Source of the DNA: an uncultured Lachnospiraceae bacterium
Lineage (GTDB): Bacteria > Bacillota > Clostridia > Lachnospirales > Lachnospiraceae
Length of the DNA stretch: 64,000 nt
Reading direction: 5' to 3'
Assembly (NCBI GenBank): GCA_902775485.1
Contig: CACYMJ010000001.1
Span: forward strand, 62,001-126,000
A model generated the notes under the pieces. The model ran no database searches and was not told the DNA's origin. It saw only the letters and a list, made by a program, of their open reading frames with translations. Numbering within the stretch: position 1 is the stretch's first letter; each line of letters opens with the position of its first letter. Positions 36,052 through 44,826 of this stretch are shown one piece after another. The position numbers were made by a program, and so were the translations under genes.

Positions 36052-37275
36052 TCAGTATATTATCTCGACTTCACGGTCTTCCCATGTATGAAGAACAATA
36101 TGTTCCTCATCGCTTTCAATAATATAATTCGGTAAAAGAGGTATCTTTCCGAGACCTCCGGGAGCATTTAAGATATACTGCGGTATGGCAAGTCCGGATG
36201 TATGCCCGCGCAGATATTTCATGATCTTTAAACCTTCTTCAACCGTTATCTCAAAATGTCTTGTTCCCATAACCTGCTTCGGATGGAATATGTAATAAGG
36301 TCTCACCCTTGCCTTTAACAGTCCTTCATTGAGCAGCTGGACTATGTATTTATCATTATTGATACCTTTTAAGAATACCATCTGGTTACCCATCGGTATA
36401 CCTGCATCAACTATACGTTCGCAGGCGGCAACGGCATCCTTTGTCAGTTCACCGGGATGATTGAACTGTACGTTCATAAACAAAGGATGATATTTTTTGA
36501 GCATATCACACAGCTCTTTTGTGATCCTCTGAGGCATCGTAACGGGAAGGCGCGATCCTATCCTGATTATCTCAACATGCGGTATCTGTCGTACACGGCT
36601 TATGATCTTTTCAAGCATCTCATCCGGAAGCATGAGCGGATCGCCTCCCGTAATAAGAACATCCCTGATCTCCCGGGTGTTCCTGATATATTCGATGGCT
36701 GCCTCTATGTTCTCCTCGGATTCGATACGGTCGCTCTCCCCTATACGTCTTCTTCTCTGACAGTGTCTGCAGAACATGGCGCAGGAACTTGTGACGTTTA
36801 TGATAAGCCTGTTTGGATATCTTCTTGTAATGCATGGCGCCGGATTCGTGTATTCCTCACTCATCGGATCAAGTTCACCGCTCGTGTCGTTTTCGGCAGC
36901 GGTCGGAAGCGCCATCATGTTTATGGGATACGACATATCCTCATAGTCCATAAGCGAAAGATAATACGGTGTTGTTGCCCATCTGTATTTTTTTGAAATC
37001 TCCTCGAACATTTTATACTGTTCATCGGAAAGCTTTATGAACTTTGATAAAAGTGAGACAGAACTGATCCTGTTATGCAACTGCCAGTGCCAGTCATTCC
37101 AATCGTTCTCATCGGCCCCGAAATAATCCATCAGTTCTTCCTTGTGCTTGGAGGATAAAACATCCCTGATCTCCGAAGTCTTTCTTAAGAATTCATCCTT
37201 AAACGCAAGAAAATCCTCAATCTCTTCATTCAGTTTTGAAGCTCTCTCAAGCGAGATCCTTCTTTTTTCATCCAT
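36052..37275 (-). CDS. eam: glutamate 2,3-aminomutase (KamA-family radical SAM)
   Basis: 407 residues. The radical SAM cluster motif CX3CX2C is C165, C169, C172, and the PLP lysine is K377 in APGGLGK. The two Asp residues that hold the lysine side chain in lysine 2,3-aminomutase are replaced: K333 in HPKQVMG and N370 in LNAPGG. This Lys/Asn pair is the published signature of glutamate 2,3-aminomutase, which makes beta-glutamate, a compatible solute. AGAGGAAG precedes the ATG. It is 11 bases below the SGNH gene and is the last gene of the tyrS-dlt-like operon. Substrate is inferred from these two residues. Confidence 0.88.
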   Translation of the reverse strand: MDEKRRISLERASKLNEEIEDFLAFKDEFLRKTSEIRDVLSSKHKEELMDYFGADENDWNDWHWQLHNRISSVSLLSKFIKLSDEQYKMFEEISKKYRWATTPYYLSLMDYEDMSYPINMMALPTAAENDTSGELDPMSEEYTNPAPCITRRYPNRLIINVTSSCAMFCRHCQRRRRIGESDRIESEENIEAAIEYIRNTREIRDVLITGGDPLMLPDEMLEKIISRVRQIPHVEIIRIGSRLPVTMPQRITKELCDMLKKYHPLFMNVQFNHPGELTKDAVAACERIVDAGIPMGNQMVFLKGINNDKYIVQLLNEGLLKARVRPYYIFHPKQVMGTRHFEITVEEGLKIMKYLRGHTSGLAIPQYILNAPGGLGKIPLLPNYIIESDEEHIVLHTWEDREVEIIY

Positions 37276-37286
37276 GGTGCTTCCTC

Positions 37287-38285
37287 TTATCTGTTTAATA
37301 TCTTCTCCCAGCGTCTTACATATCCGGGATCATTTCTTCTGTCGGTTATCTCATAATCTTTTTTCAGCTCATGAGCCAGATACCCTGAAAACTTAATGGC
37401 TCCCGATGTGTTCAGATGCGAACCCTCATCCGGAGTATCGGTCGAATAATCCAGACCTATATCATCGTTATACATATCAAAGTTTATATACTTTATCCCG
37501 TATCTGTCTGCGATCGCCCTTATATCCTCATCAAGGGAGTCTGTCCAGTTCGATGAATGCGCCGGCGTTTTCATGAGCATTATCCCGATCCCGTTATCCT
37601 GACACAGTTTGATCGTTTTTTCAATATACAATACATTCTTCGGGGATAATCTCCTTTCATCCTCGGAATAAACCAGATCGGCGTCTTCTGCGGCTTTTAT
37701 ATTCTTATCATCAATAAAACCGTTTTGGGTGACTGCTCCGAAGTACCAGGCATACCTTATATCATCCCATGTCAGTTCCTTCCATCTCGTATGGAATCGG
37801 AAAAGAGGGATTATGTATTCCATCAGTTTTTCATCCTCTCCCATAGATGCAAGTGCACACTTGATCTTTGAAGGTGACATTCGCATTCCGTCGACGGATT
37901 TTCTCGTACTTGGTTCCTCGACAAAATCATCATCGTATTTGGCAAATGTCATATCAAGACATACAAGTTCGGGCTTATGGCATCTTATGGCATCCTCTAT
38001 CATATAATATGATATCCATACGGGCTGGGATGCATTGGCGCGTACATATGACGAGATGCCTTCCTTCTCCCATAATACGGCAGGGGAAATGTCTGAATAT
38101 ACCGTTGACGATCCGGCAAATATAACATCCGTATAATTTGAGAACGGGTAATACTCTGCACTGATCCTCCCGTCCCTGTTCTCATTTATGTATTTCGGCA
38201 TAAATATCCTGTTGAGCGTTACGACAAGAAATACTATCAGAACGACCTTTAATATAACTGTAATGACCTTTACTGTTTTCTTCAT
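37287..38285 (-). CDS. SGNH/GDSL-like membrane-anchored protein (DltD-like position)
   Basis: 332 residues. One N-terminal signal-anchor helix (about 5-27) puts the rest outside the cell. The hydrolase-like core has FAGSSTVYSD (Ser59/60, block I) and a late DEGSHLN with Asp286 and His290 as candidate acid and base. The family partners with MBOAT acyltransferases, as DltD or AlgX/AlgJ do, to hand acyl or aminoacyl groups to extracellular polymers. It starts 2 bases after the MBOAT gene. The sequence is not plainly DltD, so the acceptor and acyl group are open. Confidence 0.82.
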   Translation of the reverse strand: MKKTVKVITVILKVVLIVFLVVTLNRIFMPKYINENRDGRISAEYYPFSNYTDVIFAGSSTVYSDISPAVLWEKEGISSYVRANASQPVWISYYMIEDAIRCHKPELVCLDMTFAKYDDDFVEEPSTRKSVDGMRMSPSKIKCALASMGEDEKLMEYIIPLFRFHTRWKELTWDDIRYAWYFGAVTQNGFIDDKNIKAAEDADLVYSEDERRLSPKNVLYIEKTIKLCQDNGIGIMLMKTPAHSSNWTDSLDEDIRAIADRYGIKYINFDMYNDDIGLDYSTDTPDEGSHLNTSGAIKFSGYLAHELKKDYEITDRRNDPGYVRRWEKILNR

Positions 38286-38287
38286 AT

Positions 38288-39883
38288 CTAAAACGCTCCG
38301 TAAATGAACGAGGAAGCATCATATCCGGGACCGTAGTATCCGAATACAGACACGGCAGTTACAAGAAGCGACAGCACGACCCACTGTAAGGGTACGGGGA
38401 GGGAAAATATCCGTTTGCGAACGCTTCCCGCACGTTGTATCAGTTCAAATGCAAACAGTACAACTATCGCACACAATACAACGATAAAATCTTCTTTTTG
38501 AAGGGAAAGGTTTTCATATACCTTCTCGATGTCAAAACCTCTGAAATTTATAAACATGTATCTAAATGCCCTAAAGGCTTCACCGGCTGTCGCATTAATG
38601 TCAAACAGCCGCAGAAACGACATGAGCCAGAACGTTTTAAACGCCCTGTACGATCTCATAACAAGGCCTCTTTCCGAAAGACGCAGCGCATTTACGGTCT
38701 TTGCCGAAATGCCCTCAAGTTCGGTCCCGAGAACGATAAATACAAAATTGCAAAGGCCCCAAACAACAAACCTGCTCTGTGAACCGTGCCACATTCCGGT
38801 TAACAGCCAGACAAAAAACATCGGAATATATATGGGTATGCGTTTTCCGATGTGTTCATGTCCCTTTTCGCGAAAATTCCTGCCCAGTTTCATGATACTC
38901 TTGTTCAGTGACAGGGGATAATAAATATAGTCCTTAAACCATGTTCCGAGCGTGATATGCCATCTCTGCCAGTATTCCGATATCGATTTTGAAAAAAACG
39001 GACGCATGAAGTTTTCGGCAAGTTCGATCCCAAACATTTCCGACACACCGAGTGCCACATCGATACCGCCCGAGAAATCGCCGTATATCTGCATCGAATA
39101 AAAGAACACCGCCAGAAGTATATATGCTCCCGTATACTGCTCCTTCTGGGACATAACGGACGATACAAATCCGGCAAGTCTGTCCGCGATCACAAGCTTT
39201 TTGAAAAGTCCCCACATGATCCTGTAAAATCCGGACTTTATCCGGTAAAAATCAAATTTCTTCTCAGAAAACAGCTGGGGAGCCAACTGTCCGAATCTGC
39301 TTATGGGGCCCTGGATTATCTGGGGAAAATACGATACATACAAAGCAAATCTGAACAGATTTTTCTCCCTTTCATATCTGCCGTAATATATGTCGATGAG
39401 ATATCCCATTGTCTGGAACGTGTAAAAAGAGATCCCGAGCGGCAGAAGCACTCTGATAAAAGGTATCATCTGCGTGCTGCCAAACCATTTGATCCTGTAA
39501 TAATTGATATAGGCAATGGGAAGATTGGCATATTTAAGATAAGCAAGTATGCCGAAGTTCAAAACCAGACCTGCGGCAAGTATCAGCTTCTGCTTTTTTT
39601 TGACCGCAAGCTTATATGCTTTTTTTTCCTCTTTGGATAATTCTTCGGAACGCTTCTTTATGTATTCTTTCTGGCCTACGGTAAGTTTTTCAATAAAATA
39701 TGCGCAAATATATGCACTGACGGTAGTTATTATTATATATCCAAGGTCAGCGGGATCGTTATATCCGTAGAACACATAACTTGCCACTAACAGTATGATC
39801 CACCTGTGTGCGGCCGGCATTATATAATACAGCACCAGCGCAAGAGTAACATACAGGGCAAAATCCATTGAGATAAATGACAT
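38288..39883 (-). CDS. MBOAT O-acyltransferase (DltB/AlgI-like)
   Basis: 531 residues, about eleven membrane helices. It contains the MBOAT signature WQRWHITLGTW (His309) and the catalytic LLTGMWHGS (His366). Such proteins move an acyl or aminoacyl group from a cytosolic thioester carrier across the membrane to an extracellular polymer. PQIIQGPISRFGQL and GDFSGGIDVALG are AlgI/DltB family phrases. ATG 39883 is chosen, with GAGG and GAAGAG upstream, 2 bases after the carrier gene; a GTG at 39889 is possible. It sits between its carrier and the SGNH partner. Confidence 0.9.
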   Translation of the reverse strand: MSFISMDFALYVTLALVLYYIMPAAHRWIILLVASYVFYGYNDPADLGYIIITTVSAYICAYFIEKLTVGQKEYIKKRSEELSKEEKKAYKLAVKKKQKLILAAGLVLNFGILAYLKYANLPIAYINYYRIKWFGSTQMIPFIRVLLPLGISFYTFQTMGYLIDIYYGRYEREKNLFRFALYVSYFPQIIQGPISRFGQLAPQLFSEKKFDFYRIKSGFYRIMWGLFKKLVIADRLAGFVSSVMSQKEQYTGAYILLAVFFYSMQIYGDFSGGIDVALGVSEMFGIELAENFMRPFFSKSISEYWQRWHITLGTWFKDYIYYPLSLNKSIMKLGRNFREKGHEHIGKRIPIYIPMFFVWLLTGMWHGSQSRFVVWGLCNFVFIVLGTELEGISAKTVNALRLSERGLVMRSYRAFKTFWLMSFLRLFDINATAGEAFRAFRYMFINFRGFDIEKVYENLSLQKEDFIVVLCAIVVLFAFELIQRAGSVRKRIFSLPVPLQWVVLSLLVTAVSVFGYYGPGYDASSFIYGAF

Positions 39884-39885
39884 TA

Positions 39886-40113
39886 TCACTCTTCCTCAAG
39901 TCTTTTGACAAGATCACATATGGCGGCAGCAGAATTGAAGTTTTCCGGTACCATATGCTCAGCCGTAATTTCAATATCAAACTCATCCATCAGTTCACCG
40001 ACAACGGTTACTACATCAAACGAATCAAATATACGCTTGTCGATAAGTCCTGATTCTGTCGTATAATCCACCTCCGGATGAATGCCTTTTAGTATCTCGA
40101 TAATCTTTTCCAT
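39886..40113 (-). CDS. acyl/aminoacyl carrier protein (DltC-like)
   Basis: 75 residues, the size of DltC. The phosphopantetheine site is Ser31 in FDSFDVV (DSxx form, as in DltC and ACP). The rest is acidic and helical (LMDEFDIEITAEHM). It should carry the amino acid activated by the adenylation enzyme as a thioester, in the cytosol. It lies 11 bases after the adenylation gene and 2 bases before the MBOAT gene. Confidence 0.9.
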   Translation of the reverse strand: MEKIIEILKGIHPEVDYTTESGLIDKRIFDSFDVVTVVGELMDEFDIEITAEHMVPENFNSAAAICDLVKRLEEE

Positions 40114-40124
40114 TTTTCTTCCTT

Positions 40125-41633
40125 TCAGATCATTTCCTTCAATCTGACCCTGTCGACCTTACCGCTTCGAAGCAGGGGCATATCCTGTGTCTTCTTTGTA
40201 ACATTGGGCAGCATGTAACGCTGCAGACGGTTCTTTAGTGCATCAATAAGGCTTACATCGTCATAATCATCGGATTCATAAAACAATACAATCTTCTGTC
40301 TGTCCTGATCGTATACACAGCAGGCATTCTTCATGCCCGGAAGTGCCATAACCGCAGTCTCGATCTCTCCGAGTTCTATACGATGTCCCATATGCTTTAT
40401 CTGAAAATCCTTGCGTGATACAAATACAAGTTCCTTGCGGTCGTTGTATTTTGCAAGATCGCCGGTACGGTATATCTTCTCACTGTAATATGGGTTAAGA
40501 GGATTCTGTACGAACACTTCATCGCTCTTTTCCTTAGCATTGTAGTATCCAAGCGCCAGGCAACTGCCTTTGACGCATATCTCTCCGACCACATCCGATC
40601 TGCTTATGAGCTTATCCTCATCATCAAGCAGGAATACTTCGGTATTTTTGAACGCCTTTCCGATCGGTATAGTCTCCTCGTCCGAATAATCCCTGTCTAC
40701 AATATGGTATGTACATACACCGGTTATCTCTGTCGGTCCGTATATCTGTACAAATACGGCATCAGGATAGTTTTCTTTCCAGTAATTATATACTTTTGTA
40801 GGCATTGACTCCGCGCCGAATATGATCTTTGCCAGTTTATCCGGCCGTATCGACTTAAATCCCTTAAAGGTCGATACCATCTTCATTGCAGACGGTACCC
40901 ATCTTATGGTCGTGATATTGTACTTTTGCAGGAATTCAAGCAGCTTTAACGGTATCGAAAAGTATTCGAGCGGGACAATACCCATACTGCCGCGTGCGCG
41001 TAATGTGCAGTATATATCTATAAGAGATGCATCAAAATAGAACGGCGCCTGATTTGCGATCACATCATCTTCCGTTATACCGACTTCGTTACAGAACTGC
41101 TCAACATAATCTATAAGTGACCGATGGCTTACAACAACTCCCTTTGGTACTCCGGTTGAGCCGGATGTATAAAGAACATAGACCGGGTCCGTATCAATTG
41201 ATGATGTCATGCGGCCTGCAAGCAGCTGTTCATCGACAGTTGTCTCTATCATTTCCTCGAACACGAAAACATTGTTTGAAAACTGTCTTACCCTGTCATA
41301 ATATGCCATATTTGTGATAACGGCTGCCGGTTTGAGATTTTCGACAATGAGTCTTATCCTCACATCAGGCATATCCGTATCCAGCGGAACATAAAAGTTT
41401 CTTGAAAAAACACATCCCCAGAAAGCGGTTATCACGGAAGGTGATTTGTCCATATATATCAGGATCGGACGGCACTTTACATTAAGACGGTTTATCAGTT
41501 TTGTTCCGATCGCTTTGGCTCCGTCGAGCATCTGTTTATATGTGTAACTTATCTGTTCGTCAAAATATGCACATTTGTCGGGCGAAACCGCTGCCGCATC
41601 GATCAGATATTCAAGAATATTTGTCTTCATCAT
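40125..41633 (-). CDS. amino acid adenylation enzyme (DltA-like, specificity changed)
   Basis: 502 residues, DltA length. It adenylates an amino acid and loads it on the carrier. Core motifs: YTSGSTGVPKG (155-165), FYFDASLID (Asp201, binds the alpha-amino group), YGPTE (298-302), and Lys492 in RSGKVDR, matching the catalytic Lys492 of Bacillus DltA. In DltA the pocket has FCGE, whose Cys269 helps select D-Ala; here it is FGAE (Gly273). A second Gly (305) also lines the expected pocket. The substrate may thus be larger than D-Ala. It lies 3 bases after tyrS. Confidence 0.85.
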   Translation of the reverse strand: MMKTNILEYLIDAAAVSPDKCAYFDEQISYTYKQMLDGAKAIGTKLINRLNVKCRPILIYMDKSPSVITAFWGCVFSRNFYVPLDTDMPDVRIRLIVENLKPAAVITNMAYYDRVRQFSNNVFVFEEMIETTVDEQLLAGRMTSSIDTDPVYVLYTSGSTGVPKGVVVSHRSLIDYVEQFCNEVGITEDDVIANQAPFYFDASLIDIYCTLRARGSMGIVPLEYFSIPLKLLEFLQKYNITTIRWVPSAMKMVSTFKGFKSIRPDKLAKIIFGAESMPTKVYNYWKENYPDAVFVQIYGPTEITGVCTYHIVDRDYSDEETIPIGKAFKNTEVFLLDDEDKLISRSDVVGEICVKGSCLALGYYNAKEKSDEVFVQNPLNPYYSEKIYRTGDLAKYNDRKELVFVSRKDFQIKHMGHRIELGEIETAVMALPGMKNACCVYDQDRQKIVLFYESDDYDDVSLIDALKNRLQRYMLPNVTKKTQDMPLLRSGKVDRVRLKEMI

Positions 41634-41636
41634 CTC

Positions 41637-42866
41637 TCACCCGAAGATCACTTTTTTATAATTCTTCTTACCTTTTCTGATAACAAGTCCATCTGCAAGA
41701 TCATCTTTTGTATAAGAGGCAAATGCATCGGTGATCTTATCACCGTCAACCGACACTCCGCCACCGTCCACGCATCTGCGCGCATCAGATCTTGATGTTG
41801 CAAAGCCGCACTTTACAAGGAGAGCCTGTATGTCAACGGCACCGTCCTTCATGTCCTCTTCGCCGATCGTTACGGTTGGCATGTCGGAAAAATCTCCGGA
41901 TCCGAAAATTGCCTTGGCCGATGACTGTGCTTTGTCAGCCTCTTCCTGCCCGTGAACGAGTTTGGTAAGTTCATACGCAAGGATCTCTTTTGCTTCGTTA
42001 AGTTTTGCACCCTCCCACGAATCCATTTTGTCTATCTCTTCAAGAGGAAGGAAAGTCAGCATCCTAATGCATTTTAATACATCGGCATCATCAACATTTC
42101 TCCAGTACTGATAGAATTCGTAAGGGCTTGTCTTGGCCGGATCGAGCCATACGGCACCGCCGACAGTCTTTCCCATCTTCTGGCCTTCGGAATTTAGAAG
42201 AAGCGTTATCGTCATGGCATCGGCCTTCTTCTCTCCGAATTTCTTTCTTATGAGTTCTCTTCCTCCAAGCATATTGCTCCATTGGTCATCCCCGCCGAAC
42301 TGAAGATTGCAGCCGTACCTTCTGTACAATTCAAGGAAATCGTAACTCTGCATGATCATATAGTTAAATTCAAGAAAGCTCAGTCCGCCGTCACGCTCAA
42401 GCCTCTGCTTGTAGCATTCGGCACGAAGCATATTGTTTACATGAAAATATGCTCCCACTTCACGAAGAAGGTCCACGTAGTTAAGACTAAGCAGCCAATC
42501 CGCATTATTGACCATGATCGCTTTTCCTTCGGAAAAATCGATAAAACGGCTCATCTGTTTTTTGAAACATTCAATATTATGATCGATATCCTCTTTCGTT
42601 AGCATCTTTCTCATCTCGGTCTTTCCGGAAGGATCACCGATCATTCCGGTACCTCCGCCGAGAAGTGCGATAGGTTTGTTTCCTGCCATCTGGAGTCTTT
42701 TCATAAGACAAAGTGCCATGAAATGTCCTACATGGAGACTGTCGGCAGTAGGATCGAATCCTATATAAAAAGTGGCCTGTCCGTTGTTGACAAGCTCTTT
42801 TACTCTCTCTTCATCGGTGACCTGGGCTATGAGCCCTCTTGCCACAAGTTCTTCGTATATCTTCAT
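41637..42866 (-). CDS. tyrS: tyrosyl-tRNA synthetase
   Basis: 409 residues from the ATG at 42866 (GGAGGAATAAT upstream); an upstream in-frame ATG near 42899 lacks a site. It is a class I enzyme with HVGH (45-48) for HIGH and KMGKT for KMSKS. Tyr-binding motifs such as FYIGFDPTADSLH and QFGGDDQWSN are present. A C-terminal S4 RNA-binding domain ends the protein. It has its own promoter with a 50-base leader and no T-box. It is the first gene of the operon leading to the dlt-like genes, 3 bases apart. Confidence 0.96.
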   Translation of the reverse strand: MKIYEELVARGLIAQVTDEERVKELVNNGQATFYIGFDPTADSLHVGHFMALCLMKRLQMAGNKPIALLGGGTGMIGDPSGKTEMRKMLTKEDIDHNIECFKKQMSRFIDFSEGKAIMVNNADWLLSLNYVDLLREVGAYFHVNNMLRAECYKQRLERDGGLSFLEFNYMIMQSYDFLELYRRYGCNLQFGGDDQWSNMLGGRELIRKKFGEKKADAMTITLLLNSEGQKMGKTVGGAVWLDPAKTSPYEFYQYWRNVDDADVLKCIRMLTFLPLEEIDKMDSWEGAKLNEAKEILAYELTKLVHGQEEADKAQSSAKAIFGSGDFSDMPTVTIGEEDMKDGAVDIQALLVKCGFATSRSDARRCVDGGGVSVDGDKITDAFASYTKDDLADGLVIRKGKKNYKKVIFG

Positions 42867-42922
42867 ATTATTCCTCCGGCGAAACGATCTGTCGATCATT
42901 CTCTTTTTTGATACATTACCAA

Positions 42923-42950
42923 ATTATAGCATCAACAGGATTTTAGTCAA
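42923..42950 (-). promoter_or_regulatory. promoter of tyrS and the dlt-like operon
   Basis: Minus strand TTGACT, 16-base spacer, TATAAT, lying just below the pckA terminator. Confidence 0.8.
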
Positions 42951-42954
42951 ACTG

Positions 42955-42986
42955 AAAAACGACCTCCGCGCATTTGCGGAGGTCGT
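42955..42986 (-). terminator. terminator of pckA
   Basis: Minus strand 11-bp stem ACGACCTCCGC with complement and a 6-base loop, followed by TTTTTCAGTTT. Confidence 0.9.
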
Positions 42987-43009
42987 ATAAAAATCACTAC
43001 AGATAATGA

Positions 43010-44725
43010 TCAAAGTGCATCAACCAGTTTCTGTACTGCTGCAAGTGCCTCATCGGGAAGTTTATCGTATCCTTCCTTCTTCTCGGCAAAGCCCTTAACG
43101 GCATCGACACGGTTCTGCATTGCGCTCTTAAGCGCTGCCTTGTATTCGGGATCATTAAGATCGGGCGTGAAATCACCTGTCTTGCCGTTCCAGTCATTCA
43201 TGATCTCAATATCTTCGAAAGGTCCCCACTGTTCAAACTTGGCCTTTCCTTCAACGATGGTCTCAAGTATTCCGAGTGTGTCTTCCTTCTGACACTTATG
43301 GCCCATGAAATCACCTGTATTGACGATGTAGCAGTCAACATTCTTCTCTTCAACGAGCTTTTTGAACTTATCATAGTCGTTTACGAGAGGATATGTTCTG
43401 AACGGATTTGCATAAGGAACGATACGAAGGGCGTTCATGTCAGTTCCGGCCTTAACACGTTCTGCTGTGGATGTCTTTGTTGCAAGTGTTGCACCCATAA
43501 CAGATGCAAGAGCTGCTCCCTTAAGCTTAACAACAGGCGGGATCGCAGGATCCTTCATGATCCAGAAGATCGCGTTAACCGGGCTGTCGATCTTGTCAAC
43601 CCTGTTCGGGCTCCAAAGTTTGCTCTTGATCGCACGTCCGTTACCGTTTCTGATATCTTCCGTTACGATCTGGATCTTTCCGTTCTCATCCATTGTTGCG
43701 GAACAGTTCTGAACAGTAAGAAGATAATCGTTATCGGGACATCCCGTAGGATAATCGTTTGTCTTGTCGAAGTATGTAGGCTCAAGCGCTATGGATGCAC
43801 ATGTATCGGAGTTGATGATGAAGGCATCATCATGAAGAACCTTGATACCGCCGAACTTATCATACTTTCCGCCATGCTTAGCATGTGTAAGAGTTGACTT
43901 ACCCGATCCTGACAGACCGTAAACACTTGCAACGAACTTCTTGCCGCCTTCAAGTGAATACTCTTTCTGTCCGCCGTGACATGATGCATAACCGTTTCTG
44001 TTTGCAAGTGCCCATGCCATTGTAAGCGTACCCTTCTTGTGCTCACCGAAATACTTCATGCCGAGAATGGCAGCACAGTTCTGGTTTGTATCAAAATAGC
44101 AAAGTGTAAGATCATCGGAAAGACAACTGTAATCAACATCGGGAGCGGGTTCGGGTGTCCACTGGGGATCCGAGAAAATGTAAATGTCAGGCTCCTTGCC
44201 GTCAGCTATGGGCTTGGACTCCGCATACATCTTGTTGTATGCGTCACTCATATACTGGAAGTTGAGCATCCAGTTGTAAAGAAGGTTCTCTTCTCCTTCG
44301 GGAATGAGCAGATGTGCTTTTGCCATGAATTCGGGATCAAGTCCTACATAGCACTCTGCATGGTACATTGTTTTCCAACGTGTTTTGTAGACGGCATCCA
44401 TTACAACCTTATCAAGCTTAACCTCATCAACGCCGGGCTCGCCTTTGATACGTCTGGCCTGCGCATAACGTCCCGTTACGGCACCGTCATTGAACAGAAG
44501 GACTTTTGCATCCTTTTCAAGCCCGAAAAGCTCACCGTTCTTAACGGGCATATCAGTAACGATAGTACCGGGTGAGTTCTTTGCGAGCTCATACGCTTCC
44601 TTCAATGTGTTGATCTTGATAACGTTGTTCTGATAGAAAGCTCCTTCTATGATAGAACGCGTTCTGGAAAAACCAACCTTGTCTTTTCCGATCTCACTGA
44701 TCGGATAATACGCTTTTGTTGACAT
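43010..44725 (-). CDS. pckA: ATP-dependent phosphoenolpyruvate carboxykinase
   Basis: 571 residues from the ATG at 44725 (AAGGAGG upstream); a longer frame to 44767 runs into the promoter. It interconverts oxaloacetate plus ATP and PEP plus CO2 plus ADP. The kinase loop GLSGSGKSTLT and the Mg site LHDDAF mark the ATP form. In gut Clostridia the enzyme often works toward oxaloacetate during fermentation (family knowledge). It is monocistronic, with a consensus promoter and strong terminator, suggesting high expression. It is longer than E. coli PckA (540), mainly in the N-terminal third. Confidence 0.94.
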   Translation of the reverse strand: MSTKAYYPISEIGKDKVGFSRTRSIIEGAFYQNNVIKINTLKEAYELAKNSPGTIVTDMPVKNGELFGLEKDAKVLLFNDGAVTGRYAQARRIKGEPGVDEVKLDKVVMDAVYKTRWKTMYHAECYVGLDPEFMAKAHLLIPEGEENLLYNWMLNFQYMSDAYNKMYAESKPIADGKEPDIYIFSDPQWTPEPAPDVDYSCLSDDLTLCYFDTNQNCAAILGMKYFGEHKKGTLTMAWALANRNGYASCHGGQKEYSLEGGKKFVASVYGLSGSGKSTLTHAKHGGKYDKFGGIKVLHDDAFIINSDTCASIALEPTYFDKTNDYPTGCPDNDYLLTVQNCSATMDENGKIQIVTEDIRNGNGRAIKSKLWSPNRVDKIDSPVNAIFWIMKDPAIPPVVKLKGAALASVMGATLATKTSTAERVKAGTDMNALRIVPYANPFRTYPLVNDYDKFKKLVEEKNVDCYIVNTGDFMGHKCQKEDTLGILETIVEGKAKFEQWGPFEDIEIMNDWNGKTGDFTPDLNDPEYKAALKSAMQNRVDAVKGFAEKKEGYDKLPDEALAAVQKLVDAL

Positions 44726-44772
44726 ACAGTATCCTCCTTTATATATACAACTGCTTTTAAAATCCAAAGCAA

Positions 44773-44801
44773 ATTATCGCAAAAGTACCCGATAATGTCA
44801 A
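44773..44801 (-). promoter_or_regulatory. promoter of pckA
   Basis: Minus strand TTGACA, 17-base spacer, GATAAT. The predicted leader is about 41 bases. No CRE-like operator was recognised. Confidence 0.85.
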
Positions 44802-44826
44802 TGTTTTCCTGCCGTAAACACTGAAG

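Noticed and set aside
36052..37275. Lysine 2,3-aminomutase
   Set aside because: The two lysine-binding Asp residues are replaced by Lys333 and Asn370, the glutamate enzyme pattern.
37287..41633. Ordinary dltABCD operon for D-alanyl teichoic acid
   Set aside because: Gene order is A-C-B-D, the D-Ala Cys is missing and the SGNH protein is not clearly DltD; D-Ala remains possible but is not assumed.
42867..42954. T-box leader for tyrS
   Set aside because: The promoter leaves only about 50 bases of leader with no specifier or antiterminator structure.
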